In this document: positions 46,506-55,317 of the stretch, in pieces
How the letters are laid out: each line of letters opens with the position of its first letter
Numbering within the stretch: position 1 is the stretch's first letter
Assembly (NCBI GenBank): GCA_965197665.1
Contig: CBDANO010000002.1
Coordinates: forward strand, 124,001-188,000
Direction: 5' to 3'
DNA: 64,000 nt
Source: CBDANO01 sp965197665
Lineage (GTDB): Bacteria; Chloroflexota; Dehalococcoidia; Lucifugimonadales; UBA3495
Made by a program: the position numbers and the translations under genes
The notes under the pieces: generated by a model
The model's database searches: none
The model's input: only the letters and a program-made list of their open reading frames with translations
Told to the model about the DNA's origin: nothing

Positions 46506-47096
46506 CTAAGCCTTGCGGGCGGCCGCCTTTCCCGGCTTGAAGTGGAGCGCCTCGCCCTGGTAGCGGATACCCTTCTCTTTGTAGGAGTTGGGCGGACGGA
46601 CTTTGCGCACTTGAGCCGCCAGAGCGCCCACTTGCTGCTTGCTGATTCCACGGATGTGTACCCGGTTGTTGCCCTCAACTTCCATGGTAACGCCCTCTTG
46701 GGGCTTGATCTCCACTTGGTGGCTGAAACCCACGTGTAAGATGATCCCATCGCCGGCTTGTTGCGCCCGGTAGCCCACTCCCATCAGTTCCAGGGTCTTG
46801 GTATAGCCTTCGGTAACCCCGGTGACGGCGTTGGCGATCAGGCTGCGGGTCAAGCCGTGTAACGAATGATGAAACTTCCGCTCGGAGAGGCGTTCCACCA
46901 CCACGGCGCCATCCTCCAGCTTGACGGTTACTTCCGGGTGGTACTCCTGCGTCAACGTACCCATCGGTCCCTTGACGATAACCCGGCCGTACTCGGCCTG
47001 TACCTCCACTCCCGGAGGGATGGGAATGGGCTTCCGGCCGATACGGGATAGCGTGCGAGCCTGCGGTTGTCCGTTGCTTGACTTATTACCAGACAT
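46506..47096 (-). CDS. rplF: Ribosomal protein L6
   Basis: 196 residues, about 15 more than usual because of an N-terminal [20 protein letters not shown] before the conserved [14 protein letters not shown]-terminal [13 protein letters not shown] motif is present as [20 protein letters not shown]. The start overlaps the rpsH stop by 11 bases, supporting the extended form. Confidence 0.95.
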   Translation of the reverse strand: MSGNKSSNGQPQARTLSRIGRKPIPIPPGVEVQAEYGRVIVKGPMGTLTQEYHPEVTVKLEDGAVVVERLSERKFHHSLHGLTRSLIANAVTGVTEGYTKTLELMGVGYRAQQAGDGIILHVGFSHQVEIKPQEGVTMEVEGNNRVHIRGISKQQVGALAAQVRKVRPPNSYKEKGIRYQGEALHFKPGKAAARKA

Positions 47097-47484
47097 AGCA
47101 AAGTAACTCCCCGCCGATTCCCATGCGCCACGCCCGACGCCCCGCCATGATGCCCTGTGATGTTGAAATGATGGCCACTCCCAGCCCGCCGTATACCCGG
47201 GGTATCTCTCCCTTGCCGACGTAGGTCCGCAGGCCCGGTTTGCTGACTCGCTTCAGGCCGGTAATTGCGGGAGTACGGCCCTCCCGGTAGGCCAAGTGAA
47301 GCCTGAGGGTCGGATGGATCTGGCCCCTGGGCATGTCGTAGTCCCGGATGTAGCCTTCCTCTTTTAGTATCTTGGCGATGGCAACCTTCAACTTGGAGCT
47401 CGGCACCAGCACCGACTCGTGACGCACCTGAATAGCGTTACGAATTCGAGTCAGCATATCCGCCACTGGATCGGTTACCGGCAT
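47086..47484 (-). CDS. rpsH: Ribosomal protein S8
   Basis: 132 residues: DPVADMLTRIRNAIQVRHES, VLVPSSKLKVAIAKILKEEG, GLGVAIISTSQGIMAGRRAW. Primary 16S rRNA binder. A 9-bp direct repeat (GTTAACAGC at 47533 and 47544) lies in the 91-bp spacer before it. Confidence 0.97.
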   Translation of the reverse strand: MPVTDPVADMLTRIRNAIQVRHESVLVPSSKLKVAIAKILKEEGYIRDYDMPRGQIHPTLRLHLAYREGRTPAITGLKRVSKPGLRTYVGKGEIPRVYGGLGVAIISTSQGIMAGRRAWRMGIGGELLCYVW

Positions 47485-47575
47485 AGCAATTTATTCTCCC
47501 GTCGCCTCTTCTTCGTCTTCCTGGGTCCGTCGGTTAACAGCCAGTTAACAGCGCATAAGCGCCCGTTGGTACGCG

Positions 47576-47761
47576 CTACCAGCTAGCCTTTCGGACACCG
47601 GGAAGCTCACCGTTCAGCGCCATTTCCCTAAAGCATATACGGCAGATGCCAAAATGGCGGATGTACCCCCTCGGGCGCCCGCACCGGTGGCACCGGCTGT
47701 TGGCCCGGCCGGGGAATTTGGGCGGCCGCAGCCATTTTTGAACTTTGGAGGTTTTGGCCAA
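47576..47761 (-). CDS. rpsN: Ribosomal protein S14, type Z (zinc-binding)
   Basis: 61 residues with [20 protein letters not shown], the CxxC-x12-CxxC zinc site of the short S14 type. No zinc-independent paralogue is in the window. With L36 and S4 also in zinc forms, ribosomes here store zinc, relevant to the Zur-like regulon at 8137-11475. Confidence 0.96.
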   Translation of the reverse strand: MAKTSKVQKWLRPPKFPGRANSRCHRCGRPRGYIRHFGICRICFREMALNGELPGVRKASW

Positions 47762-47771
47762 GGGGCCTCCT

Positions 47772-48623
47772 CTAAGCCTGTCGGACGAAAGGCATTCCGT
47801 AAAGCTCCAGGAGGCGAGTAGCCTCCGCGTCGTTGCTGGCGCTGGTAGCGATGGTTACTTGAAGTCCCCGTATCCGGTCGATCTGGTTGTAGTCGATTTC
47901 CGGGAAAATGATCTGCTCCCGTATGCCGATGGAAAAATTCCCCCGCCCGTCGAAGCCCACCCGCTGCAACCCTCTAAAATCGCGTATCCGGGGCAGGGCC
48001 ATGTTTATCAGCCGGTCCAGGAAATGGTACATGCGGGCCCCGCGCAGGGTCACCGCCGTCCCTATGGGGTTGCCCTCGCGGATCTTGAATCCGGCTATGG
48101 ACTTTCTTGCCCTGGTAATAATTGGCTTTTGGCCGCTGATGGCGGCTAGGTCGCTGGTAGCCCCTTCCATGGCCCGGCTGTTAGTCAAAGCCTCTCCCAT
48201 ACCGATGTTCAAGACGATTTTCTGAACTCGCGGCGCGCGCATGGGGTTAGCGTACCCGAACTCTCCCATCAGGGCTGGCACGATTTCGTCGCGGTACACT
48301 TGCTTCAGGCGAGGCGGGGGCAGTCCGTTCTTGGCTGCCGGGGCTTCATCGGGAGTTTCCGCTACCGCCTGCTTCCCCCGGGGCGCCCGGGCGCTCCCGG
48401 TTGACCTTTGCTTGCGGGGAGCCCGCCGCGGCTTGGCTTCCGCCGCCGGTTCCGGGCTTGCGACGGTCGAGCTTGGCTCTGGGGCGCTTTCTTCAGTCAA
48501 GACCGGGGGTTCGTCCCCGCCGGCCGCCTCAATAGCCTCCGTCGCTGGGCTCTCGCCGCTGGGGCCGTTGGCGGGTACCGGCTGCTCCTCACCCTCGATG
48601 GGAGGCTGAGTTTCATCCAACAT
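47772..48623 (-). CDS. rplE: Ribosomal protein L5 with about 100-residue N-terminal extension
   Basis: 283 residues; usual L5 is about 180. The L5 core starts near residue 101 ([20 protein letters not shown]) and includes [35 protein letters not shown] and [15 protein letters not shown]. Residues 1-65 are acidic and rich in Pro/Glu/Ala, residues 66-88 basic ([20 protein letters not shown]), the rest Ala/Pro-rich. ATG 48623 overlaps the end of rplX by 11 bases, as expected for a coupled gene; no start with a ribosome binding site exists near the core, so the extension looks real. Confidence 0.93.
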   Translation of the reverse strand: MLDETQPPIEGEEQPVPANGPSGESPATEAIEAAGGDEPPVLTEESAPEPSSTVASPEPAAEAKPRRAPRKQRSTGSARAPRGKQAVAETPDEAPAAKNGLPPPRLKQVYRDEIVPALMGEFGYANPMRAPRVQKIVLNIGMGEALTNSRAMEGATSDLAAISGQKPIITRARKSIAGFKIREGNPIGTAVTLRGARMYHFLDRLINMALPRIRDFRGLQRVGFDGRGNFSIGIREQIIFPEIDYNQIDRIRGLQVTIATSASNDAEATRLLELYGMPFVRQA

Positions 48624-48933
48624 CGTCGATCACTTCCTTACACTCGGGGCAGCCTCGGACGCGGACTCCCGTCTCCAAGAGCACCGACGTTGGTCTCATG
48701 GGCCGGTTGCACTTATTGCACAGCAACACAACGTTGGAAATGTGGATGGGGGACTCTTGCTGAATGCGCCCGGACTGCCGGATTCCGGGGCGCGGCTTCA
48801 TGTGGCGGGTAACCATGTTGACCCCTTCCACCACCACCCGGTTTTCCTTGACCAACTGGCGCTCCACCCGCCCGGTCTTGCCTTTTTCCTTGCCGGCTAT
48901 GACCATCACGGTGTCGCCGCTGCGAATGCGCAT
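48613..48933 (-). CDS. rplX: Ribosomal protein L24
   Basis: 106 residues: [20 protein letters not shown] (KOW motif), [33 protein letters not shown] and a C-terminal Cys pair ([11 protein letters not shown]). CxxC...CxxC in the C-terminal half suggests a zinc ribbon. Overlaps rplN by one base and rplE by 11. Confidence 0.95.
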   Translation of the reverse strand: MRIRSGDTVMVIAGKEKGKTGRVERQLVKENRVVVEGVNMVTRHMKPRPGIRQSGRIQQESPIHISNVVLLCNKCNRPMRPTSVLLETGVRVRGCPECKEVIDDVG

Positions 48934-49301
48934 TATACCACCTCGGGCGCCAGGGAAATGATTCGCATGAATCCCTTGTCCCGCAATTCCCTGGCCACTG
49001 GGCCGAAGATCCGGGTGCCCCTAGGGAGCCGGTTGTCCAAGATCAAGACCGCGGCGTTGTCGTCGAATTTAATGTAAGTCCCGTCGGGTCGGCGCCGGGG
49101 TTGGGCTTGGCGTATCACCACGGCCTTGACCACCTCTCCCTTTCTGACCGGCGAGTTTGGGCTCGCCTCCCGGACATTGCAGACGACCACGTCGCCGACG
49201 TGGGCGTACTTGCGCTTGCTGCTGCCGGGGATATTGATCAATCGAATGACCTTCGCCCCGCTGTTGTCGGCTACGTTGAGCCTAGTGTAGGTTTGGATCA
49301 T
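48933..49301 (-). CDS. rplN: Ribosomal protein L14
   Basis: 122 residues: [80 protein letters not shown]. Its ATG overlaps the rpsQ stop by 4 bases. Confidence 0.97.
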   Translation of the reverse strand: MIQTYTRLNVADNSGAKVIRLINIPGSSKRKYAHVGDVVVCNVREASPNSPVRKGEVVKAVVIRQAQPRRRPDGTYIKFDDNAAVLILDNRLPRGTRIFGPVARELRDKGFMRIISLAPEVV

Positions 49302-49909
49302 TCTTTGTCGTCCTCAGCCTCTGAGGTTGCTTCTCCCGCCTCCGTCCCGTCGTCGTCCGAGGGGCCGCTTTCGTCTATACCTTCATCTTCGACAAGCTCT
49401 TGGTCCCCTTCTTCATCTTCAAGGTCTTCGTCGTCGTCCGGCTCGGTTTCGTCCGTGTTCACGTCCTCTTCAGCGGGGTCCTCGTCTTCTTGTTCTTCCT
49501 CTTCCTGGGTCGAAAGCTCTTCCTCGTCGGTCCCCTCGGCGTCCTCCGGCTCCGCAACGGCTTCCGGGCCGGCTTCTTCCTGGCCGGTCTGCTCCGGGAG
49601 CGCCGCGACCTCGGCGTCCGACTCCAGTTCCATGGGCGTCACTTGGGCTACTTGATGCCGTTCCAGTATCTCCACCAAGCGCCACCGCTTGGTCTTGGAA
49701 ATGGGCCTGACTTCTTCGATCCGGACCACGTCCCCCAAGAAGCAACTGTTAAGTGGATCATGGACCTGGAAACGGGCGACCCGGCGGACCTGCTTTTGGT
49801 ATAGCCGGTGCCGCTGTTTCCATACCATCTCCACGACGGCTGTCTTGTCCATTCGGGTCCGCACCACCCTTCCGGTGCGGACTTTGCGCATCGTTTTAGC
49901 CAATTTCAA
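49298..49909 (-). CDS. rpsQ: Ribosomal protein S17 with about 115-residue acidic tail
   Basis: 203 residues; usual S17 is 80-90. The core ([54 protein letters not shown]) ends at about residue 86. The remaining roughly 115 residues are nearly half Asp/Glu (56 counted), with one lysine and no arginine, ending [18 protein letters not shown] 49909 overlaps the rpmC stop (TTGA), and the TGA overlaps the rplN start, so the tail lies in one uninterrupted frame between coupled genes. It should be disordered and project from the 30S body. Confidence 0.93.
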   Translation of the reverse strand: MKLAKTMRKVRTGRVVRTRMDKTAVVEMVWKQRHRLYQKQVRRVARFQVHDPLNSCFLGDVVRIEEVRPISKTKRWRLVEILERHQVAQVTPMELESDAEVAALPEQTGQEEAGPEAVAEPEDAEGTDEEELSTQEEEEQEDEDPAEEDVNTDETEPDDDEDLEDEEGDQELVEDEGIDESGPSDDDGTEAGEATSEAEDDKE

Positions 49910-50103
49910 GTCCCTGCCAGACCGCGCTCCGTGATTACTGTTCGTATCCGGGCAATGGTTCGACGTACCGATCTGGGCTGATTGGTATCGGGAAGCTGAT
50001 TTGTGGTCGCTCGAAAGCGAAGGTTCATATACTCTCGATAAGCCCGGTCCAACTCCTCGAGGAGCTGCTCGTCGGTCAACTCTCTGACTTCGCGGATGCG
50101 CAC
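49906..50103 (-). CDS. rpmC: Ribosomal protein L29
   Basis: 65 residues: RIREVRELTDEQLLEELDRA, YREYMNLRFRATTNQLPDTN, RTIARIRTVITERGL. Sits at the tunnel exit. 10 bases after rplP; stop overlaps the rpsQ TTG. Confidence 0.96.
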   Translation of the reverse strand: MRIREVRELTDEQLLEELDRAYREYMNLRFRATTNQLPDTNQPRSVRRTIARIRTVITERGLAGT

Positions 50104-50113
50104 GACCCGGCCC

Positions 50114-50551
50114 CTAGACCGTCGTGCCCGCCGCCGCCGCGATACGGTTGCGGTGTACTGTCTTGGTTGGGATGGGCAGTTTATGGGACGCCAAACGCAG
50201 AGCGGCTATAGCGTCGGCGGGCGGCACGCCGGCAACCTCGAATAGGATGCGGCCCGGCTTTACGACAGCGACCCAGTGGTCGGTGCCGGATTTTCCGCCG
50301 CCCATCCGGGTTTCCGCCGGTTTCTTGCTGATGGGCTTGTCGGGGAAGACCCGGACCCACACCTGGCCGCCTCTGCGGAGACGGCGGCTGACGGCCACGC
50401 GGGCCGCTTCGATCTGTCGAGCGGTAACCCAGTCGGCCCCCAGGGATTTCAAGCCGAATTCACCAAAATTGACGGTGCTTCCCGTCGTGGCCACTCCCTT
50501 GCGTTTGCCCCGGGTTATCTTCCGGTGTTTGGTCCGCTTTGGCTGAAGCAT
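50114..50551 (-). CDS. rplP: Ribosomal protein L16
   Basis: 145 residues: [80 protein letters not shown]. Binds near the peptidyl transferase centre and 5S rRNA. Confidence 0.97.
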   Translation of the reverse strand: MLQPKRTKHRKITRGKRKGVATTGSTVNFGEFGLKSLGADWVTARQIEAARVAVSRRLRRGGQVWVRVFPDKPISKKPAETRMGGGKSGTDHWVAVVKPGRILFEVAGVPPADAIAALRLASHKLPIPTKTVHRNRIAAAAGTTV

Positions 50552-50621
50552 ATCTCTATGGAAACTCCCCTAAAAAATCAACCCCGTTCGAAATCCGCCG
50601 TATTCACGCCCCGGTTTTCCC

Positions 50622-51359
50622 CTAGAAATCGTCCACCGGCCCTATCGATTCTTCCCCGGGGGAGTCGGCTTGCACGGTGACCTCAATGGTCTCTAGCTCC
50701 TCCACCTCTTCCGGGACGGGAGGAAGTATCTCCCCGTGGTACACCCAGGTCTTTATGCCGATGCGCCCCATGGCGGTATGAGCCTCGGCAAGGCCGTAGT
50801 CTATGTCCGCCCGCAGGGTGTGCAAGGGCACTTGCCCCAGCATCAACTTTTCCACCCTAGCGATCTCCGCGCCGGAGATCCGGCCCTTTACGATGATCTT
50901 GATTCCCTTGGCCCCCCCTTGCATCGCTCTCTGGGCCGCTTGCCGCATAGCCCGGCGGTAAGCGACTCGCCGCTCCAGCTGGTCCGCGATGTTTCGAGAC
51001 ACCAAGTAAGCGTCGATTTCGGGCTGGTCGATCTCGATGATGTTAAGTTGGACCTTCCGCTTGGTGATCGATTCCAGTCTGCCCCGCAACCCTTTGACCC
51101 GTTCACCGTCTCGCCCAATGAGTATTCCGGGACGGGCCGAGTGAATGTTGATAACGTTGTCTTGGGCGCCTCGATCGATCTCCACCCTGGATATCCCGGC
51201 ATCGGAAAACCCTTTGTACTCGTTCCGGATGCTGTCCCTCAGCCGTATGTCCTCCAGCACCAAGTCCCGGTAGCTGGAGTTGTTTTCGGCGTACCAGTGG
51301 GCTTTCCAGTCTTTGATGATGCCCAAGCGGAACCCGTAGGGATGAGTCTTGTGGCCCAT
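50622..51359 (-). CDS. rpsC: Ribosomal protein S3
   Basis: 245 residues: GHKTHPYGFRLGIIKDWKAH, KH-domain GILIGRDGERVKGLR, QAAQRAMQGGAKGIKIIVKG, RADIDYGLAEAHTAMGRIGI. After the usual end (GEILPP, about residue 214) about 30 mostly acidic residues follow, including PEEVEELETIEVTVQADSPG. Shorter than the tails of L4 and S17 but of the same type. Confidence 0.96.
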   Translation of the reverse strand: MGHKTHPYGFRLGIIKDWKAHWYAENNSSYRDLVLEDIRLRDSIRNEYKGFSDAGISRVEIDRGAQDNVINIHSARPGILIGRDGERVKGLRGRLESITKRKVQLNIIEIDQPEIDAYLVSRNIADQLERRVAYRRAMRQAAQRAMQGGAKGIKIIVKGRISGAEIARVEKLMLGQVPLHTLRADIDYGLAEAHTAMGRIGIKTWVYHGEILPPVPEEVEELETIEVTVQADSPGEESIGPVDDF

Positions 51360-51362
51360 GGG

Positions 51363-51710
51363 TTAGGCCTCCTGATCTTCGTCGTCGACTACCACGATGA
51401 TGTGGCTCGAGCGCTTGGTAATGCGTCCGATTCGCCCCCTAGCCCGGGGGCGGAACCGCTTGAGGGAGCGGGCATTATCCGCGCTGATGTGCACTATGCG
51501 TAAGGAGTCCCGGTCGAGAAACATGTTGTTCTCGGCATTGGACGCCGCCGACTGCACCACTTTAGCCACAGTCTTGGCCCAAGGCGAAGGCAGAAGCCCC
51601 AGGGTGTTCAATGCGTCGTTCACCCCTTGGCCTCTGACCAAGTCCAAAATTGGCTTGAGCCTTTTTTGAGAGGCTCCGATTTGCTTGGCGACTGCTCTGA
51701 CCGGCGGCAC
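51363..51710 (-). CDS. rplV: Ribosomal protein L22
   Basis: 115 residues: VRAVAKQIGASQKRLKPILD, LVRGQGVNDALNTLGLLP, IVHISADNARSLKRFRPRAR and a C-terminal RSSHIIVVVDDEDQ. The GTG at 51710 has no strong ribosome binding site. A 13-bp tandem duplication lies in the spacer upstream. Confidence 0.95.
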   Translation of the reverse strand: MPPVRAVAKQIGASQKRLKPILDLVRGQGVNDALNTLGLLPSPWAKTVAKVVQSAASNAENNMFLDRDSLRIVHISADNARSLKRFRPRARGRIGRITKRSSHIIVVVDDEDQEA

Positions 51711-51751
51711 GAACTTACACTTGCCTTATACTTATCTCGAATCTGCCTGTG

Positions 51752-51778
51752 GGACTCATCTTGTAGGACTCATCTTGT
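51752..51778. repeat. Tandem duplication, 14-bp period
   Basis: GGACTCATCTTGT at 51752-51764 and again at 51766-51778. It covers the end of rpsS (its last codons and stop are within 51770-51778) and the rpsS-rplV spacer. Confidence 0.8.
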
Positions 51779-52054
51779 CCGGCTCGATCGCTCCGACCGG
51801 CCGACGTGCCCCCGGTAGGTGCGCGTGGGCGAAAACTCGCCCAACCGGTGCCCGACCATGTTCTCGGTGATGAACACCGGCACGTGGCGGCGGCCGTCGT
51901 GGACGCCTATAGTCAATCCGACCATCTCAGGCATGATCATGGACGCCCGGGACCAAGTGCGAATTACTGTCTTGACCCCGGAGCGTTGGACTGCTTCCAC
52001 CTTCTTCATCAACTTTTCGTGGACGTACGGCCCCTTTTTTACCGACCGAGACAT
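51770..52054 (-). CDS. rpsS: Ribosomal protein S19
   Basis: 94 residues: [76 protein letters not shown] preceded by AGGAGG. Its 3' end is part of a small tandem duplication (51752-51778), which may have altered its last residues. Confidence 0.96.
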   Translation of the reverse strand: MSRSVKKGPYVHEKLMKKVEAVQRSGVKTVIRTWSRASMIMPEMVGLTIGVHDGRRHVPVFITENMVGHRLGEFSPTRTYRGHVGRSERSSRTR

Positions 52055-52055
52055 T

Positions 52056-52889
52056 CTAGCGCCTCCTACCCCTGCGCGCTATGAATTTGCTGCTGCTTTT
52101 CTTCTTTCGCCGGGTCTTGTGGCCCAGGGTGGGTTGGCCCGTGGGCGACTTTGGCCCTGGCATGCCGATGGGAGAACGGCCCTCGCCGCCGCCGTGGGGA
52201 TGGTCCACCGGGTTCTTGGCGACACCCCGCACTTGGGGCCGCCGCCCCAAGTGGCGCTTGGCCCCGGCCTTGCCCAGACTCTCGTTCTTATGGTCCGGGT
52301 TCGACAGTTGGCCGATGCTGGCCCGGCAGTTCAGCAGTACCCGCCGCATTTCCCCGGAAGGCAACCGCACCAGAACGTACTCGCCCTCCCGGGATAGGAC
52401 TTGGGCGCCGACCCCGGCACTGCGTACCAGTTGCCCGCCCCTCCCCGGAGTCAGTTCCAGGTTGTGGACCACGGTCCCGGTGGGGACCGATCGCAGGGGA
52501 AGGTTATTGCCCGGCCGGATTTCAGCGTCGCTGCCGGACTGGACCCAGTCGCCCACAGATAACGCCAGCGGCGCCAGGATGTAGCTCTTCTCACCGTCGG
52601 CGTAGTAGATGAGAGCGATGCGAGTGGTGCGGTTGGGGTCGTACTCGATGGAGACCACCCGTGCGGGGACGCCGTCCTTCTTCCGTTTGAAATCGACCCG
52701 CCGGTACATGTGCTTCTGCCGCCCCCCGCGGCTGCGGGTGGTAATCTTGCCTCGATTATTCCGGCCCGCGTGGTTGTCCGAGGGCGACAGCAACGACTTT
52801 TCCGGCTTGCGGCGGGTAATTTCCTCAAAGGAAGGCCGCACCGCGTTGCGGGTTCCTGGCGTTACCGGCCTGAGATTCTTCAACGGCAC
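52056..52889 (-). CDS. rplB: Ribosomal protein L2
   Basis: 277 residues: [80 protein letters not shown] with the histidine essential for peptide bond formation, and a basic end. Usual length. Confidence 0.97.
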   Translation of the reverse strand: MPLKNLRPVTPGTRNAVRPSFEEITRRKPEKSLLSPSDNHAGRNNRGKITTRSRGGRQKHMYRRVDFKRKKDGVPARVVSIEYDPNRTTRIALIYYADGEKSYILAPLALSVGDWVQSGSDAEIRPGNNLPLRSVPTGTVVHNLELTPGRGGQLVRSAGVGAQVLSREGEYVLVRLPSGEMRRVLLNCRASIGQLSNPDHKNESLGKAGAKRHLGRRPQVRGVAKNPVDHPHGGGEGRSPIGMPGPKSPTGQPTLGHKTRRKKKSSSKFIARRGRRR

Positions 52890-52957
52890 AATTCTTACCC
52901 TGTATTATCCCGTGTGCTATTCAGTGTACTGTCCGGTTGCAGTCCGGGGTTGGCGCT

Positions 52958-53242
52958 CTAGAGGCCCTCGATAAGGTTGATCCGGTCGCCCTGCTTCAAG
53001 GTTACCACCGCTTTCTTCACGTCGGGCTGCTTGGCAACTCGGGGGCCGTACCGCTTACGCTTGCCGTGTATCTTGGTGATGTTTACGTCAATAACCGTAA
53101 CGTCGAAATTCTTTTCCACGGCTTCTTTGACTTCGATCTTGTTGGCTCGGGGCGATACTTGAAAAGTGTATTTGCCCGTTTCTTGTAGAATCGTGCTTTT
53201 TTCGGTAATGGTGGGCTTGACGAGGACTCGGCTGATATTCAT
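52958..53242 (-). CDS. rplW: Ribosomal protein L23
   Basis: 94 residues: ISRVLVKPTITEKSTILQET, YTFQVSPRANKIEVKEAVEK, VIDVNITKIHGKRKRYGPRV. Docking site for SRP and trigger factor at the tunnel exit. Starts directly after the rplD stop. Confidence 0.96.
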   Translation of the reverse strand: MNISRVLVKPTITEKSTILQETGKYTFQVSPRANKIEVKEAVEKNFDVTVIDVNITKIHGKRKRYGPRVAKQPDVKKAVVTLKQGDRINLIEGL

Positions 53243-54229
53243 CTACTCTTTAGCCTCTTCTTCGGCTGTGGCTTCGTCCTCGCCGGGGTTGACTTCGGTT
53301 TCTTGCGGCTCCACGGCGACTTCAGGCTCATCCCCCGGCGCGTCCTCTTCATCGCCAAGGGGGGCCTCGGTCTCCGCAGCTTCCACAGCTTCATCGGGAG
53401 CGGCTTCTGCTTGACTTGAAGATGCGTCGGCGTCTACAGGCGGCTCGTCGACTACAGCCTCGTCCAGCCCTTCCGCCGCTTCCGTTTCGGGCGCCTCATC
53501 CACCGTGTCGACAGGGGCAAGGGGCGCTTCCGCTTCGGGTGCCTCATCCACCGTGTCGACGGGGGTAAACGATGTTTCCTCCGAACGGCCGCCGCCTCTT
53601 TGGGGCGGAGCGGCCAAGAACCCCTCGGCCCACCGGGCTGCTTCCACGGTCATAATGACGGTTTCGCGGCGCAACAACTCGTGGGCGTTGAGGAGCGCCA
53701 CCGGCAGGGTCCACACTTTGCCCAGGTTATTGGCGGCGCGTACAACCGTTTGCTCCGACTGCCGGGTTACCACCAAGGCCGAGCCGGAAATCTCCAGCCT
53801 TTGCAACAAGGAAGCCATGGATTTCGTTTTGCCGTCCACGGTGTCGATGCTGTCGAGGCAGACCAACCGCTCTTGGCGGACCTTATCGGAGAGAACGCAC
53901 ATGAGGGCTTGCCGCCGCATCCGTCGGGGCAAGCCTTTTCGATAGCTTCGAGGGTGCGGCCCGAAGACAACGCCGCCGTGTCTCCATTGAGGCGCGCGAA
54001 TACTCCCTTGGCGGGCGCGCCCGGTGTGCTTTTGAATCCAGGGTTTACGCCCTCCTCCGGACACCTGCGCCCTAGTCTTGGTATCGTGAGTGCCTTGCCG
54101 TTTATTTAACTGGTAGATTACCAGGGCTTGGTGGACCAAGGCGTGGTTCATGGGCACGTCGAATACGGCGTCGTCCAACTCGATGCTCTCCACCATGTCC
54201 CCGTTCTGATTTCTAACCGGTATATCCAT
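53243..54229 (-). CDS. rplD: Ribosomal protein L4 with about 118-residue acidic tail
   Basis: 328 residues; usual L4 is about 205. The core holds RAQVSGGGRKPWIQKHTGRA, RQGSIRAPQWRHGGVVFGPH (tunnel loop) and VIMTVEAARWAEGFL, ending near residue 208. After PPQRGGGR a tail of Ala, Pro, Glu, Asp and Val follows to residue 328, ending EDEATAEEEAKE. It contains an imperfect 16-residue repeat (PVDTVDEAPE-type, DNA copies at 53493 and 53541). The stop abuts rplW, so no second gene hides in the tail. The 5' end and spacer are duplicated upstream (54196-54320). Confidence 0.94.
   Translation of the reverse strand: MDIPVRNQNGDMVESIELDDAVFDVPMNHALVHQALVIYQLNKRQGTHDTKTRAQVSGGGRKPWIQKHTGRARQGSIRAPQWRHGGVVFGPHPRSYRKGLPRRMRRQALMCVLSDKVRQERLVCLDSIDTVDGKTKSMASLLQRLEISGSALVVTRQSEQTVVRAANNLGKVWTLPVALLNAHELLRRETVIMTVEAARWAEGFLAAPPQRGGGRSEETSFTPVDTVDEAPEAEAPLAPVDTVDEAPETEAAEGLDEAVVDEPPVDADASSSQAEAAPDEAVEAAETEAPLGDEEDAPGDEPEVAVEPQETEVNPGEDEATAEEEAKE
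53493..53560. repeat. 48-bp-period direct repeat in the rplD tail
   Basis: GCCTCATCCACCGTGTCGAC occurs exactly at 53493-53512 and 53541-53560; flanking bases are also similar. It encodes the repeated PVDTVDEAPE unit of the L4 tail. Confidence 0.85.
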
Positions 54230-54320
54230 GCCTAGCGCGGCTCCCTATCTCCCTGCCGTGTCCCCGTTCTGATTTCTAACCGGTATATCCATGCCTAGCG
54301 CGGCTCCCTATCTACCTGCC
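54196..54320. repeat. 63-bp tandem duplication of the rplC-rplD junction
   Basis: Bases 54196-54257 and 54259-54320 are identical except one base (C/A at 54251/54314), with a period of 63, which is 21 codons. Each copy spans the last codons and stop of rplC, the spacer, and the first eleven codons of rplD. Confidence 0.95.
54244..54291 (-). CDS. Duplicated L4-start mini-ORF
   Basis: From ATG 54291 the upstream duplicate reads MDIPVRNQNGDTAGR and stops at a TAG copied from the rplC end (54246-54244), in frame with rplD 21 codons before its own ATG. It has the same upstream sequence as rplD, so any ribosome binding signal there is duplicated too. It may be translated as a uORF; function is unproven. 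Confidence 0.4.
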
Positions 54321-54940
54321 TTGGATTTTCCTGACCGTCTGAATTGAAGCAGGCCATTGGGCGCTCCCGGCACGCCCCCCTTCAGTAGCAGCAGGTTGCG
54401 GTCCGAATCCACCCGGACAATTTCCAAGCCCTTGGTGGTTATCCGGCGGTTTCCCATGTGGCCGGCCATCTTGAGCCCCTTGAACACTTTGCCGGGAGTG
54501 GTGCCGCCGCCGATGGAGCCGGGGGCCCGGGCCCGGTCCGACTGCCCGTGGGTTCGAGGGCCGCCGTGGAAGCCGTGCCGCTTCATTACCCCGGCGAACC
54601 CGCGGCCTTTCGACCGCCCGATCACGTCCACTACCTCGCCCGGCTCGAAGATGTCCACGCCGATGGTCTGGCCGACTTGAAACTCGCTTACGTCGTCGGC
54701 TTGCACTTCCCGGAGGTAACGGGAATGCCGGCTGCCCTTCAGATGGCCCGCTTTGGGTTTGTTGAGGCGCTTGGCCTCTCCGAAACCGAGTTGCACCGCT
54801 TCGTAGCCGTCGGTCTCTTGGGTCTTGATTTGAGTCACCACGCAGGGACCGGCCTCGACGACGGTGACCGGGACCACCCGCCCGTCTTCTCGAAAGACCT
54901 GAGTCATGCCTATCTTGCGGCCCAGATACCCGCGGATCAT
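54308..54940 (-). CDS. rplC: Ribosomal protein L3
   Basis: 210 residues: [100 protein letters not shown]. The end (SKAGR-stop) lies in the 63-bp tandem duplication. Confidence 0.97.
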   Translation of the reverse strand: MIRGYLGRKIGMTQVFREDGRVVPVTVVEAGPCVVTQIKTQETDGYEAVQLGFGEAKRLNKPKAGHLKGSRHSRYLREVQADDVSEFQVGQTIGVDIFEPGEVVDVIGRSKGRGFAGVMKRHGFHGGPRTHGQSDRARAPGSIGGGTTPGKVFKGLKMAGHMGNRRITTKGLEIVRVDSDRNLLLLKGGVPGAPNGLLQFRRSGKSKAGR

Positions 54941-54979
54941 TCTAGGTTCCCCTACCTTCTGTCATCTGTAAAGAGACCG

Positions 54980-55291
54980 TCACAACTTAATCGAAATATC
55001 GACTCCCGCCGGCAGGTTGAGCCGGGTCAGGGAGTCGATGGTCTTGGACGTGGGTTCGAGTATGTCGATGAGCCGTTTGTGAGTCCGTATCTCGAAGTGC
55101 TCTCGAGAGTCTTTGTCTACGTGCGGGCTGCGAATCACGCAAAACCGGCGAATGTGGGTTGGCAACGGCACCGGCCCGGCAATCCTGGCCCCGGTGCGCT
55201 CGGCGGTTTCGACGATCTGGCCGGCGGAAAGGTCCAACATCTTGTGGTCGAACGCTTTGAGTATGATTCTTACTTTTTGCCTGCTGACCAT
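54980..55291 (-). CDS. rpsJ: Ribosomal protein S10
   Basis: 103 residues: [76 protein letters not shown]. Comes directly (26 bases) after fusA; a tuf gene, which often lies between, is absent. Confidence 0.97.
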   Translation of the reverse strand: MVSRQKVRIILKAFDHKMLDLSAGQIVETAERTGARIAGPVPLPTHIRRFCVIRSPHVDKDSREHFEIRTHKRLIDILEPTSKTIDSLTRLNLPAGVDISIKL

Positions 55292-55317
55292 CCGTCCTAC
55301 CCTAATCCTCTGAGAAG

